NCBI RefSeq assembly: GCF_032884065.1
Contig: NC_088883.1
Location: forward strand, 28,037,355 to 28,101,354
DNA from: Artemia franciscana
Lineage: Eukaryota > Arthropoda > Branchiopoda > Anostraca > Artemiidae
Direction: 5' to 3'
Length of the DNA: 64,000 nt
Shown here: positions 46,589 to 59,924 of the stretch, piece by piece
Layout: each line of letters starts with the position of its first letter
Position numbering within the stretch: position 1 is the stretch's first letter
The notes under the pieces: model-generated
What the model was told of the DNA's origin: nothing
Databases searched by the model: none
Seen by the model: the letters and a program-made list of their open reading frames with translations, nothing else
Translations under genes and position numbers: made by a program

Positions 46589-47194
46589 TTATTTCCCATA
46601 CATTCCATAACTAGATCCATATGATGGGTACCCCATTCCATAGCTAGATCCGTATGATGGGTATCCCATTCCATAGCTAGATCCGTATGATGGGTATCCC
46701 ATTCCATAGCTAGATCCGTATGATGGGTATCCCATTCCATAGCTTGATCCATATGACGGATGGCCATAGGATGGAGATTGGCGACACGGAGATTGGTAAG
46801 AGCGATAGCTCTTATGTTTTGTTGCTGCTCCCTCCAATCCTTCTTTTTCTAATGTCTCTGCTTCAGAAATGTCTCTTCTCCCTCTATAACCACTGCCATA
46901 AGAGCTGTAAGATGGGTGGCCATAGCTATTTGAGCTGTAACAAGGGTGACTGTAACTACGGTACTTATAGTGTTTTGTTTCCGCAACTTCTAGTCCTTCT
47001 TTCATTGGCGCTTCTAGATCAAGAGTATTTCTTTTCCATCTGTAGCCGTTGCTAAAGAAAGTATAAGATGGTTGGCCATGGCTATATGAAGGATTATTGC
47101 CATCATATCCATGTGATGGATAGTGATCTGTTCCAGCAGCTAGTGGCACTTCTTCAGCCAATATGGCAGCAACGCCAACCGCCAAAAAAAAGAT
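46589..47194 (-). CDS. Secreted tyrosine-rich repeat protein, terminal exon
   Basis: On the minus strand an acceptor (TTTCTTTCTTAG) is followed by IFFLAVGVAAILAEE, a signal-peptide core; the first exon with ATG was not located. Three modules follow. One ends GYRWKR; the next runs from NTLDLEAPMKEGLEVAETKH through YRSYSHPCYSS and GHPSYSSYGSGY to RGRR. The last starts DISEAETLEKEGLEGAATKH and has YRSYQSPCRQS. It ends in five PSYGSSYGM repeats (33 bp units, 46600-46765) and YGK. The KR and RGRR sites suit furin-type cutting. The KEGLE-TKH linker and signal match the two smaller genes at 7237 and 13770. Likely an extracellular matrix, cuticle or eggshell protein, or a precursor of Tyr-rich peptides; not resolved. 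Confidence 0.7.
   Translation of the reverse strand: MFFLAVGVAAILAEEVPLAAGTDHYPSHGYDGNNPSYSHGQPSYTFFSNGYRWKRNTLDLEAPMKEGLEVAETKHYKYRSYSHPCYSSNSYGHPSYSSYGSGYRGRRDISEAETLEKEGLEGAATKHKSYRSYQSPCRQSPSYGHPSYGSSYGMGYPSYGSSYGMGYPSYGSSYGMGYPSYGSSYGMGYPSYGSSYGMYGK
46600..46765 (-). repeat. 33 bp coding minisatellite (PSYGSSYGMGY)
   Basis: Five in-frame units, the middle ones near-identical at the DNA level, encode the C-terminal Tyr-Gly-Ser repeats of the gene at 46589-47194. Copy number is likely to vary between individuals. Confidence 0.9.
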
Positions 47195-47504
47195 CTAAGA
47201 AAGAAAGAAACGTCAGTAAACTAGAATTCCTTAATTTAGCTTCCATGTAAGGGTATAAGCCATATATTAAAGATCTTACAGTAATCATCATTTAAAATTC
47301 TGACTATATAACACTCTGTCATCAAAATATAATAGCGGAGTGTCTTTTTCTGAGGATTGTTAAAGGGAGGGGTTCATTTCTTGAATTTAACCAGGCTTAG
47401 ACAAACCGTAGTGCAAAATAGTAATTATATTCGTGGCATGAATAGGTTTTGTGGGCTTGTTGAGTTTTTGAGCACATCAGACATTTAAAGTTCATTTTTG
47501 TTAA

Positions 47505-47893
47505 TGTAAGGATAAGTTTGTCTTCTAATAAAATACTTATAAAAACAATATCAAAAATGATATTATTTATTAGGGAATTGTTTGAGAAGAAAAATTAATT
47601 TTCTTCTCAAACAAAAATATAGTTTTTTATCTTGTTGCTAGTGTAGTAATAAAGAAATTTTTAAGAGCACTTCATTAATTACCGGGTGAATTTGCTGAAA
47701 ACAGGTAAAATTTTTGTTGTAAGGGTTGATTTGTTTTCTATAAAAAAAATTTGGTGTTATTGAGGGTATAATAATGTATATTTCATAATATTTAGTTCCT
47801 GGACACAAATATAAAGAATTCGCGAACATATACTTTAATGTAAAAAAAAAAGTTAAAAGTACTTCAGTGAATAAATGGTGAAACTAGATTCCA
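47505..47893. repeat. Direct duplicate of 52230-52613
   Basis: From AAGGATAAGTTTGTCTTCTA through TTCATTAATTACCGGG and GTATAATAATGTATATTTC to AATGGTGAAACTAG it matches 52230-52613 with scattered differences. It lies upstream of the Tyr-rich gene. No coding signal. Confidence 0.8.
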
Positions 47894-48623
47894 AAAGAAT
47901 AATTTAACATTCATTTTAAGGAACATAATTTACAATTCCCATCGTCCTTGATCTTCCTTTACAAGCAATTTCATTACGGACGCAAAAAGATAAAAGTTGA
48001 TAATATTTTGGAAGAAGAGGAAGATAAGAATGTGAAATATGATTTGAAGATTATAAGCAAAGGTCAACTTATAATCAATCGGTCAATCGCTCAAGTAGGG
48101 TTCTAATAATAATAATAAGTTTCTTGAATCTCAAACGAGCCCAGTTTGAGAATTAATTTGAATTCCATCATTTCTATATCTATACATATACAAAAAAGTT
48201 GTTTGTTTGTCTGTTGACTGACGTCATGTTTGTTTGTCGACTGACGTCATGTTTGTCGACTGACGAAATTACAGACCGGGACACTGGGACACAAATGACG
48301 ACCGGGACGCAGGGAATATAAATGACAACCGGGACACTCAAAGAGAAATTGCAGACTGGGACACTGGGACACAAACAACGACTGGGACACAGGGAATATA
48401 AATGACGACCGGGACACAGGGAATGTTCGACTAGCAATCACCTTCAACAAAGCTCAAGGGCAATAATTAGAATGATGAAGAATAGATCTGAATACGGATT
48501 GTTTTTCCTATGGACAATTATATGTTGCATGCTCAAGAGTCGGTGAACCTGACAATCTATTTATATGCACAGACAATGGGACAGCGAAGAATGTTGTATA
48601 TTTGCATGTTTTACGTAGTTAAA

Positions 48624-50092
<1,469 letters not shown>

Positions 50093-50267
50093 AGGTAGGA
50101 CACAAGGACACATCTACAATGGCGCATAATTAATATGGCGTGAAAAAAGCTAAAAAAAGAAAAAACCTAAAAAGGAAAAAACTTAAAAAAAGAAAAAAAG
50201 AAAAAAGGTAAAAAAGAAAAAAGGTAAAAAAGAAAAAAAAGCTAAAAAAACTAAAAAAGAAACTATA

Positions 50268-50892
50268 TCTATATATTTATAAAAATAAGTTGTTTGTATA
50301 CATGTTTGTTTGTGGGTTTGCATATGACGTCACTCTAAGTATATACGGCTTTGTATATGACGTCATTATAAGATGACATTACACAAATGACAACCGGGAC
50401 ACAGGGAATATAAATGACGACCGGGACACTCAAAGAGAAATTACAGACCGGGACATAAATGACGACCGGGACACAGGGAATATAAATGAGGACCGGGACA
50501 CTCAAAGAGAAATTACAGACTGGGACACCGGGACACAAATGACGACCGGGACAAAGGGAACATGAATAACGACCGGAACACAGGGACACAACTACAACGG
50601 GAACGCCGGGGGGCACAGGGGGATACATAAATGACGACGGGGACACAGGGAATGTTTGATGAGCAATCACCATCAACAAAGCTCAAGGGTAATCATTAGA
50701 ATAATGAGGTATAGTATCTGAATACGGATTGTTTTTTCCATGGACAATTATATATTGCATGTTCAAGAGTCGGTAAACCTGACAATCTATTTATATGCAC
50801 AGACAATGGGACAACGAAGAATGGACAGGGGGGCACGATGCGCCCCCACCAACTAGGTGTTGGGTGGTGCGAAGTGCCACCCCAAAAGCTAG
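50268..50892 (+). mobile_element. Helitron H5, 625 bp non-autonomous
   Basis: Starts TCTATATATTTATAAAAATA after A50267 and ends GGTGCGAAGTGCCACCCC then AAAAGCTAG before T50893. Contains the CCGGGACAC minisatellite (50380-50650) and the remnant helicase tail (TCAAGAGTCGGTAAACCTG). Both termini and the A/T target fit a complete small Helitron. Confidence 0.85.
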
Positions 50893-51256
50893 TTATTTAT
50901 ATAATCTTTATATATCTATAATATTAAATCAATTTAGTAAATGGTCAATAATATTTTTGACTATTATTTATTTATGATCACGATTATTTAATTATTATTA
51001 GTTATTTGTATTTAATCATTTTAATAATTATTTAATAATTATTTAATATATTATTTAAGGTACTTACGGGTATAATTAGAAGCTTATCAGCAAAGGTCAA
51101 GCTTATAAAGGTTAAAGCTTAGCATAAATTAAATACAGCAGTGATTAGGTTACGCATTTGATATATGGTATGCTTTACCCCACCCCCTATTGTGCAAATA
51201 TATAGCCTAAATTTGCCTCTAAACTATTATATATTCATCATATTTGGTTTCATTTC

Positions 51257-51507
51257 ATTAGCATTAATCGAACTTCACTTCCCGACTGTCTATTATATAA
51301 CCGATAAGTACCTAGCTCAATTTCGTTAAGGCTATGGTGACAAAACTATTTATCCATCAATCAAGACTTGTGAAAATTGATCCTCTTTTCTGACAAGTCT
51401 TGTTTGATGGATAAATAGTTATGTCACCATAGCCTTAACGAAATTGAGCTAGGTACATAACGGTTGTATAATATACACTCAGGAAGTGAAGTTCGATTTA
51501 TGCTAAT
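51257..51507. repeat. Large palindrome, arms about 110 bp
   Basis: ATTAGCATTAATCGAACTTC, TACCTAGCTCAATTTCGTTA and ACTATTTATCCATCAA pair with TTGATGGATAAATAGTTATG, TAACGAAATTGAGCTAGGTA and GAAGTTCGATTTATGCTAAT around a short loop near 51375-51395. Arms are nearly perfect inside and looser outside. No ORF; a foldback or MITE-like element. Confidence 0.8.
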
Positions 51508-51802
51508 CGTCTAATAAACTAACCGTACTGTTAATCTTTTTTAACAAATATTCCCTATTTTCAGATAATCTGGCTATTTTTGAACCATATTAGGATTCCA
51601 AGAAAATATTAAAAAAAAAACTGAAAAAAGTACACACAGATACGTTTTTTATCACTTTTACTGAAAATATTTGAAAACAGAACGATAAAAAATACATGAG
51701 GTGAAAACAATAATAAATTTTAGCAAGTGCTTGCTTATCAAAACAAACTTTCATCCTGGCTTGCAGGTCATAACCTTTTCTTTTGTTTTTCCAATATAAC
51801 AC

Positions 51803-51898
51803 CGTCTCACGCACCGTCTCACGTCTCACCAATAACACCGTCTCACCGTCTCAATAACACCGTCTCACCGTCTCACCAATAACGCCGTCTCACGCATA
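51803..51898. repeat. CACCGTCTCA minisatellite
   Basis: About nine irregular units of CACCGTCTCA with AATAA spacers. Confidence 0.85.
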
Positions 51899-52229
51899 GC
51901 TTCAACAGTCGGGCCGAAAGATAACTCGAGAAAATTATGGAATCATTATTCAAAATTTTCAGTGATCCCACCCTAATTGATTGACGGTTGTCAACAGGAA
52001 TTGTGTTTTAGTAGGTTCAATTTCTAATCCTACTTCCCATAGATGAGATAGTAATGTCATAACTGTTAGCAGTTGTTTGTGCTTCGTTCGAAGCTGCACT
52101 CTAAGATTCTAAAGTTCTAAATTTACAGTTAACGGGTTCAGTGTCTAAAACTTGCGTTTTAATATTAATATAATTAATTATAATTATTATTAATTATTAA
52201 CTAATTATGATTAATTATTAATAACATAA

Positions 52230-52613
52230 TAATAATAAGGATAGGTTTGTTTTCTAATAAAATACTTATAAACCCAGTATAAAAAATGATATCCTTTATT
52301 AGGGGTGTGACAAAATTAATTTTCTTCCCAGACAAAAATATAGTGTTTTATCTTGTTACTAGTGTAGTAATAAAGAGTACTTTTGAGCACTTCATTAATT
52401 ACCTGGTGAAATTGCTGAAAACAGGTAAAATTTTTGTTCTAAGGGTTGATTTGTTTTCTGTAAAAGACTTTTGATGTTATTGGGGGTATAATAATGTATA
52501 TTTTATAACATTTAGTTCTTAAATGTAAATATAAAGAATTCAATACATATACTTTAAAGAAAAAAAAACAATTTAAGAGTACTTCAATGAATTAATGGTG
52601 AAATTGGGTTCTC
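52230..52613. repeat. Direct duplicate of 47505-47893
   Basis: Second copy in the same orientation, 4.7 kb away, diverged by point changes and small gaps. Confidence 0.8.
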
Positions 52614-53496
52614 AAAGACGAAAGGTATTAGACAGAAAAGACGAAATGGTATAAGATATGGGACCTGTTAATAATTTTAATTTGTGTCTGGAAGTTTAAA
52701 AAAAAAGGGTTTTTGCATTTATAATTTAGATATTCTCAATTATATTCAAAAATAAGCCTATTAAACACAGATCTGCGGGAATAGAGGGGGGTAAGTGTTC
52801 CGGGTTGTGGCAAAACAAGCTAAGAATGAACTTGTAAAAACAAACTTCCAAAAAAGGAACTAATTGAACATTCGAATAAAATTTTTATATCAAAATATAT
52901 AAAAAATAAACAAAATATAAAAACATATTCAAAATATCAGAATTGTATTTTGATATTCAAGTTATACAAATTTTAGTATCTGACTGTTGTCCCATGCTTT
53001 TCCCTTCTGTTTTGCTTTACTGTTATATTTTTGCATGGAAATGGCAGAGCGACACAACGAACGGCTTTGAGGTTATAACAGATATTTGCTACCCATCTAT
53101 ACAGTTATTCTAGATAGGAGACCCTGCTGTTAATTTTAAGAGTTTTTTATGGGGCAGCAATCCGCAAAAATAAAGGCAGGCAACGATTTTGTTACGATAC
53201 AAAAAAAAACACAAAAAAATAACAAAAAAAAACAAACAAAAAAACAAAAAAAAAACGAACTAAACTATCTATGGTCGGGGCTGTTTTTGTTTCTAATGGA
53301 AATACCAAAACTGTGTTTTTCACTATCAATCGGCTAGTTGGTGCCCCTCCAAATTTCCCCTTTATTCCCCATTAATTCTTTTAATTAACAGAGTTTCAAA
53401 AAACACACTCCCTTTGTCGATTATGTTTAACTATAGGTACCTAATTAGATATAATGACACTTTTATTTCATTTTATTGTTTTCTCCGATTGAAATA

Positions 53497-53690
53497 ATAG
53501 TCAAGAAGTGCAATGGGGGGCTGGGATCAACCATCCTGTGCTTTCATACATCCTTCACCCTTCCTGTTTATTTTCCCTAAATTTCTCCAGGTACCCATTT
53601 AGGGCTGGGTTGACTTTGGCTGAGCTTACAGAGTCATACCACTGAACCCATCCCAAATTAAATAATGGCTAATACAGGAGTTGAAAAATT
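53497..53690 (-). mobile_element. SINE copy S5, truncated
   Basis: AAGTGCAATGGGGGGCTGGG, CATCCTGTGCTTTCAT, TTTCTCCAGGTACCCATTTA and CTTACAGAGTCATACC follow the SINE body; the tRNA-like head is missing or unrecognisable. Confidence 0.7.
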
Positions 53691-53699
53691 AAGGGTAAC

Positions 53700-54870
53700 T
53701 AAAAAAAAAGGAATAGCTTATGCATTATAGGTACAAGTTTAATAAGTATATAAACTCTTAGATTTGAAAGATCAAACAAGCCGAATCCCGTCAATTTTTG
53801 CGTTTCAATCTTGACACGAGATCCATGAACTGAAAGCTATAAGTGATAAATAGTTGGTCTCACCAAGACAATTGAAAAGATAGTTATTAAATGCTTACAT
53901 ATTTCATTGTGATTATCGTATGCACGTAATTACACGTGTGATTATTGCACGTGTAACTATGCACGTAATTACTGAAAAGACTGAAACCCAACTGAAGTAT
54001 CCAAGAAATATTTAGCTTTAAATATAAGTAGAATTTCCCAAAGCTACGTCACTAAATCCGGGAAGATGAACATATAGACGCGGTTTTTGACGAAAAAAAC
54101 CCGCTAGATTCATCAATTAATAAAATCCAAAACCATATTACATAATGAAAACAAGAAAAGTCAGTGACTTAGTATAAATTACAGGCTCAGACAGCAAGGG
54201 TGGAGGAATTATACCATAAGCTTTTCTCAAGCTTCTATCCACCATTATGAAATCCAAAAAAAAATTTAAATACACTTTCAAGATTGGCAAAACGCCCAGT
54301 TTTTTATTTATATTTAGGATTTTTGTTCAGTATTTAATTATAATAACAAAAACTGCAAAGAAAACAAGGTTAAGACCTAAAACAACAGGCCCATATCTAT
54401 GCAGGGGGAGGGGTGATCCCCCACTGGATTTTGTCTGACTCGTGTAAATGAATTAAAAGTGCTTATAAACAAATCGTGGATGTGTGTTCAAAGTTCTTTT
54501 GCATCTCCCCCCTCCCTCCCCGGTGGAAAATATTCTCTTCCTTAACAGAAAATCTTGGCTATGGCCTTGTTAAAAAATCAAGATAAAACCGTCAAAGAGG
54601 ATACGTTTATCTCCTCAATCTCCATGTCCACGAGGTCTTAAGTTTTCCCTTTTTAACTCTGGCATATATGACGATTTACTACCCACAAATTTACTGGATT
54701 TCGCCTTCAATAGGAAATTACTTTTTTGATTAATAACCGATATTCCAATTAATACATGCTTACAAGGAGAAGAAGGGAACAAGATCAGGGAGGGGGAACA
54801 TGCTGGCTTTTAGTTTCACTGATTTTTTGTTCGCTACTTTGATGAATTTGTCCTACCACCATAAAAGACG
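53700..54870. other. No gene recognised
   Basis: AT-rich with a small GCACGT repeat (ATGCACGTAATTACACG, TGCACGTAATTAC) near 53920-53970. No exon or known repeat. Confidence 0.35.
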
Positions 54871-54879
54871 GATCTGGTC

Positions 54880-55115
54880 GTTTACCTCTCCCAAAACGAC
54901 CCCTTCCCCCAAAAATATCCCCTTCTGAAAATGCCCCCCAGCGTGGATAATACCAATGGAAAATAAACCCCGTAAAATAACCCAGGCTGACAATACCCAT
55001 CCCCCGAATTTACCCCCGCAGAAAGTACCCCTGGAAAAGACCACCCGGAAAATATCCCCCACAGAAATTACCCTCCCGCGAAAAATACCATCCCCCAGAA
55101 GATACTCCCCCCCCC
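54880..55115. repeat. Degenerate C-rich short-period array
   Basis: Repeats of the form CCCCC-(A)GAAAATN-CCC with a period of about 20-25 bp; the same texture as the interior block of E elements, but without recognisable E flanks. Confidence 0.6.
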
Positions 55116-55139
55116 CACACGGAAAATGAGGTTTTCTAA

Positions 55140-55560
55140 ATTTTATAATTTTATTTGAGTCGTGGTTTTTTAGTTTCGTTGAGACGTCCCAAGGAAAGGG
55201 ATAAAGAAGAATTTACACTCCATAAATATGTTAAAAACTTAGAGAAGAAAGCTGCAAATCTGTTTTTGTTGAAGAGACTTCCATATTGACTTGTGCAATT
55301 TTTGGCAGTAGCAGGCACAAAATTAAAGAAAAAATTAGGAAAAATATGAGTGAAAAATCATCAAAATCAAGGTAAAAGTGTACGGCCACAAAATGTTAAG
55401 GAATGTTTATCCCCTTTGAAAGTATAGGGGGCTTTGAGAACCAATAAATTCTTATTGTTAAGATATTACGGACAAAAGTGTTTTCGAATTCTACGAGTTA
55501 GTTTTTCTTATCTTCCAAGTGTAAAACTACCAAAAGTTATCATTAATAATTAAATAAGGG
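55140..55560. repeat. R2 repeat, diverged copy
   Basis: CCTTTGAAAGTATAGGG, GAACCAATAAATTCTTATTG and ACGGACAAAAGTGTTTTCG match 5070-5940 in the same order. Confidence 0.6.
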
Positions 55561-56329
55561 AGTAATAAATAAGTTTTAAATAAGTTAGAAGCTATTTATT
55601 GATGCTAATTTGTGGTTGTTTACGGTTGGTAGATTATTTGATTCTAGTTATGCTCATTTTTAGTTTAATTCTTTACTTTACTTTTCTTTACTTTTCTTTT
55701 CGAATTCTTTACTTTTACTTTTCGAATTCTTTACTTTTCTTTGAAAAACTTATTTGCAGAAAAAGATTTCTTTTTAATTTCTGTTCGTTTTATATTAGCC
55801 CAGTCTTTCTCAGGGACGAAGAAAATAATAGTTTCAATCTTTTCAGTTTTTTCTTTAAGAATTCCTAGTTTGGCATGCTATAAGTATGCTGGAGAAACTT
55901 TTTCTACAATTTTTAACAACACACACCCTTTTGAAAATCTGGACACTAACATTAGCGTTTAATTTAATTTAATTTAATTATACCTACTCTAGTTGACCTG
56001 AAAAATAAAACATAGTCTTTCCCAAAACATTCTATCTATGCTCTTTGTAAGCTTACACACTTTTGATTTAGTTAAATTTTAAGAACAGAAGTGGTAATAG
56101 AAATACCTCCAAAAGTTTGAACTTATTACCCTCTGTCTTTCTTGGGACATTGTTGAGACATCTTAGTTGCAACCAGCACTCACACAGTACGTTCTGGTTT
56201 AATCTTAAAGCAAAATTTGGTGTTGAAGCATAATGAGCAAATTGCATAACTATGGGGTGGCTTGACCCACACAATAGCCCTAGAGATATAGTTAGAAGAC
56301 CTATCAGCTATGCTTAACAAAATGACTGT

Positions 56330-57060
56330 CTTTGATTCAAACTGTTTGGAAAATTACTAGCTAAAGAGGAGGGCTGTAAGCACTCCAAAGACTTTTGGCT
56401 CTTAAAAAGGTTACTAGAACTTTGAATTTCCAATCAAATTAGTTCCTTTAAAATACAAATGATAGCATCCTCTGGCTAGTTCAAGATCCACCACAACTTA
56501 CCCTGAAAGGACTAACTTAATAATGTAAAACCGTTATTGTGATATTTGCGTTTTGTAAAAGAGGGGCAGCTGGGTAGTGGGTTAATTGACCTCCATTACT
56601 TTTGAGTCTTAAAAGGGAAGTAAAAATTCCAATTTCAACCGAATGAGCCACCTCAAAAGTTTGTACAACCATGCCTACCATTTGAACCTTAAATGTCCCT
56701 GGGACATAACTTACAACACTCACCCCTAGGCTCTAGTGATTTATATCAACCCCAGAAACTTTGCTATATGATCTTTGGAGTATTTTGAATAAAATGAGAA
56801 TCTCAAAATTTATATTGGACGTATTTCGGGTAAAACACGACGTGTAGGGGGTGGTGGCTACACTCTGATCATGCCTAAAAAGGGCACTAGACCTTCTGAC
56901 TTCCAATCCAATGAGTCCCCTCTGAAGTATATATTGATTGGATGTGTTTGGAAAAATGCTGGGTATGGAAATCGGGGAGGGGATGGTTGCTATTAAATCA
57001 GTTTTGACTCTTAAAAGGGCACTATAATATACCATAGATACAGCGATAAGACCCCTTAGG
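56330..57060. repeat. Tandem array of about 220 bp units
   Basis: Three diverged units marked by AAAGGGCACTAGACCTTC-like, TTCCAATC(A/C)AATGAG and CTTAAATGTCCCTGGG-like words at about 56390, 56610 and 56875. Another unit lies at 45120-45360. ORFs are shadows. Confidence 0.65.
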
Positions 57061-57236
57061 CCATTTGAATGCTATGCAATACCATCTAGACCTCATCAGC
57101 ATAAATTTATTAACACTAAATTAGACTAACTATAGATTGCCTATACTAAAGACAGGATACCTAGGATTTGTCCTAGTTAAATGTTAACATGCAGCAGTGG
57201 AAAAATAGAAATTTATATATATTCATATATATACAT

Positions 57237-57454
<218 letters not shown>

Positions 57455-57789
57455 CCTTCCAAATTAAATTTCTCGTCTTCTAAACCTTCCAAAGCACTAC
57501 TTTTTTTAAGAAGGCACGTGTTTCTCGTCATCTTTGGTGGCACTTGAAATCTCTCTCTTAGGAAATCTGAGGATTTCCTATCCTCAGATAGGAAATATCT
57601 GAGGGAAATATCAGGCCGACTTAGAACCAGAGAGAAAGAAGTCACTGGGACCTCCAGTATGAATGGAGACCTTAGGCAAACCTGGGCCCGGCTTGGTTAC
57701 AAACGGTTTTCAACACTTGTCAATGCTCTTCTATCAACAAGAGTCGAAATCCTGTACAGAAAATCACAAGTCTATTACTTCCAATTCAT

Positions 57790-58050
57790 TATATATCGAT
57801 GTTGGCTTATTCCTGGAGACTGGAAATCTAGGAAAACGCCTAAAGTGGAGAGATCGGGTTGAAACTTGGTGGGTAGAATAAGCAAATGTCTTAGATACGT
57901 GATCAACGTAACCGGACTGGATCCACTCTCTTTGGGGAAAGTTAGGAGGTGTTCATTGTCTTGGCTATTTCGTTGCTTCTGGACGTGCTAGGACGATGAA
58001 AATTGGTAGGCGTGTCAGGGACCTGCACAAATGACTTGATAAAGTCGTTT
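57790..58050 (-). repeat. T-element unit and left part, truncated
   Basis: On the minus strand the wording of T units appears (TTATCAAGTCATTTGTGCAG, ACCAATTTTCATCGTCCTAG, GGATCCAGTCCGGTTACG, ACCAAGTTTCAACCCGATCT). The inverted ends are not preserved. Confidence 0.65.
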
Positions 58051-58166
58051 TCCGACTCATTATATATCTCATTCTACCGACTCATTTATATATCCATGCC
58101 TACAAATATTATGCTACTATTACATATTATTATACTACTATATAATAATATGAGAGGCAACCCATA

Positions 58167-58523
58167 TTAGTGAAATCCGCTAGGAAGAGATTTTTTAGCC
58201 CGAAAACATCTCCAAAAACTAACCAAGCCCAGAAGAATTATCCATGAATCAGAATTCCGTGCGAACACTATTTCGTTTACTAGGCTATAATTTTCTGGAG
58301 TGGAGCCACTCCCCAAGTGGGAATTCAGTTGACCGCTAGGTTCCCAGTCTAACAGGTACTCTGAAAGAGTTAAGACAGCCCTTTGAAGAGGCCGTTTGTC
58401 CATAGATCTAGATCTTACAACCTGCCTCAGTCCAGCATACAAATAGCAAGCCGAATATAAATTCTTCCCGATAAAACGAAAAGATTTAAAATATCCCTGA
58501 AAAATTTCCTGGAAAAGACGCAA
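58167..58523 (-). CDS. Unrecognised 118-codon ORF
   Basis: One of the longer frames not explained by a repeat: MRLFQEIFQGYFKSFRFIG, then LRQVVRSRSMDKRPLQRAVL and LVNEIVFARNSDSWIILLGL. No motif or family recognised, no signal peptide or splice site of note, and no match elsewhere in the window. Chance is possible in a window this size. Confidence 0.15.
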   Translation of the reverse strand: MRLFQEIFQGYFKSFRFIGKNLYSACYLYAGLRQVVRSRSMDKRPLQRAVLTLSEYLLDWEPSGQLNSHLGSGSTPENYSLVNEIVFARNSDSWIILLGLVSFWRCFRAKKSLPSGFH

Positions 58524-58699
58524 AACGTAAATATAAACAAAGAAAACTAATTTTTAAAACTTTTTCCGCAAATAAAATTTTTCAAAGAAAAGTGAAGAAG
58601 TCTATTAAATCAAAAATGAGCAAGAATAAAATTAAATAATCTATGAAGCATAAAACTACCACAAGTCGGCCTCAATAAATAAATGAAACCTGAACCGAA

Positions 58700-59200
58700 C
58701 ATAAATTGCAATAAATAACCCAGTTAATTTCAAAACCAGCAGAACTTAGCATGAGTAGGGCTCACAACCACTAATCTTTCTCAAAGCTAGAACATACATT
58801 GCACTTCAATGAAAAATACAAATGAATGTGTATTTTCAGTTTAATATAGGGCTGTACTGTTGAAGCATATGCTCACATATGCTGACTTTTATTCCTTAAC
58901 TTCTTAGTAAGTTTTGATTTAATAAAGTTAAAAAAAAGTGAACACTGTTAAGATTGACACGTTTAAAATTTAGAATTAAAATTAACAAACGAATGTGCAT
59001 TTTCGGTTTAATATAGGGTTGTGCTGTTGAAGCATATGCCTACATACATGCTGACGTTTATTCCTCAAATTCTTAGTAAGTTTCAATTTAATAAAAATAA
59101 AAAAGTGAACATATTTAAAATTAGCATGAGCAGGGCTCTCAACCCCTATGCCTTCTCAAAGCTACAGCATAATTTGCACTTTACAGAATAAATTACTTTA
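58700..59200. repeat. Tandem pair of dispersed repeat units
   Basis: GTTTAATATAGGGCTGTACTG and TTGAAGCATATGC-to-GTTTTGATTTAATAAAGTTA at 58838-58940 recur at 59010-59110, with TCAAAGCTAGAACATA / TCAAAGCTACAGCATA ends. Related to 6395-6510, 12940-13060 and 43480-43620. Confidence 0.65.
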
Positions 59201-59560
59201 CTGCGCGCTCATGGGAGATATTACGTCACGGACCAAATATTTCTAACCAAAAGAAACTAGTTTGGAAGGTTCTAAGGCGTTAAATGAGACCATTCAGACT
59301 AAAACTAATTTAAAAAAAATGTTTTTGCAAGAAACCTTGTTTTGCGGAAAAAGCTTCGTTTCATCAACAGAAACATTGTTGCATGAAAATCAATTAACAT
59401 TTCTCAAGTCTAAAAGTCAATTATTGCCATTATTGCCATTTTTTTTTTTCAAAACTTAGTTACCCATTAGGCTCATTATTTTTACTCTAGTATATTTAAA
59501 TGTGGATCTTCTCCATTTCAAACAGTTCGTGGGACCAAACTATAAGTAAGGAACGACCCG
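59000..59560. repeat. Inverted duplicate of 43130-43640
   Basis: Same order reversed, ending in the E terminus (CATTTCAAACAGTTCGTGG, AAGTAAGGAACGACCCGAC). A second, diverged copy of its flank follows at 59570-59700. Confidence 0.7.
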
Positions 59561-59924
59561 ACAGGAAAAATTAATTATCATTTATTCAAATCTGAAAGTC
59601 AACTGTTAATATTACCATTTTTTCCATTCAAAACTGAGTTAACCATTAGGCTCATTATGTTTACTTTAATGTATTTGAATGTGGATATTCTCCATTTTAC
59701 GTATAGAATTAGATCAAGAGTCTACATAGGTTGACTCTAGTTAGGCATTGTGGAGTGATATGCATGCCCAGAGAGGTGTAGCACAAATGGGAGACAGTAT
59801 TAACGGCAATCAAAGGGGTCAAATTAACCTTGACTGGGATGCCCACCCAATTGGATAATCTGTCTTGGCTTTTTTCTACAATTGGCCATGACTTTGACTT
59901 TTCTCACAACTATTCCCTTTTTTT

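Noticed and set aside
46720-47055. Plus-strand ORF opposite the Tyr-rich gene
   Set aside because: Shadow of the minus-strand coding exon, whose repeats, signal peptide and splice acceptor are coherent.
51803-51898. CACCGTCTCA array considered as a CRISPR-like repeat
   Set aside because: Units abut or have tiny irregular spacers, and the sequence is eukaryotic.
56733-57035. 100-codon minus ORF
   Set aside because: Lies within a tandem array whose units continue outside the frame; no domain.
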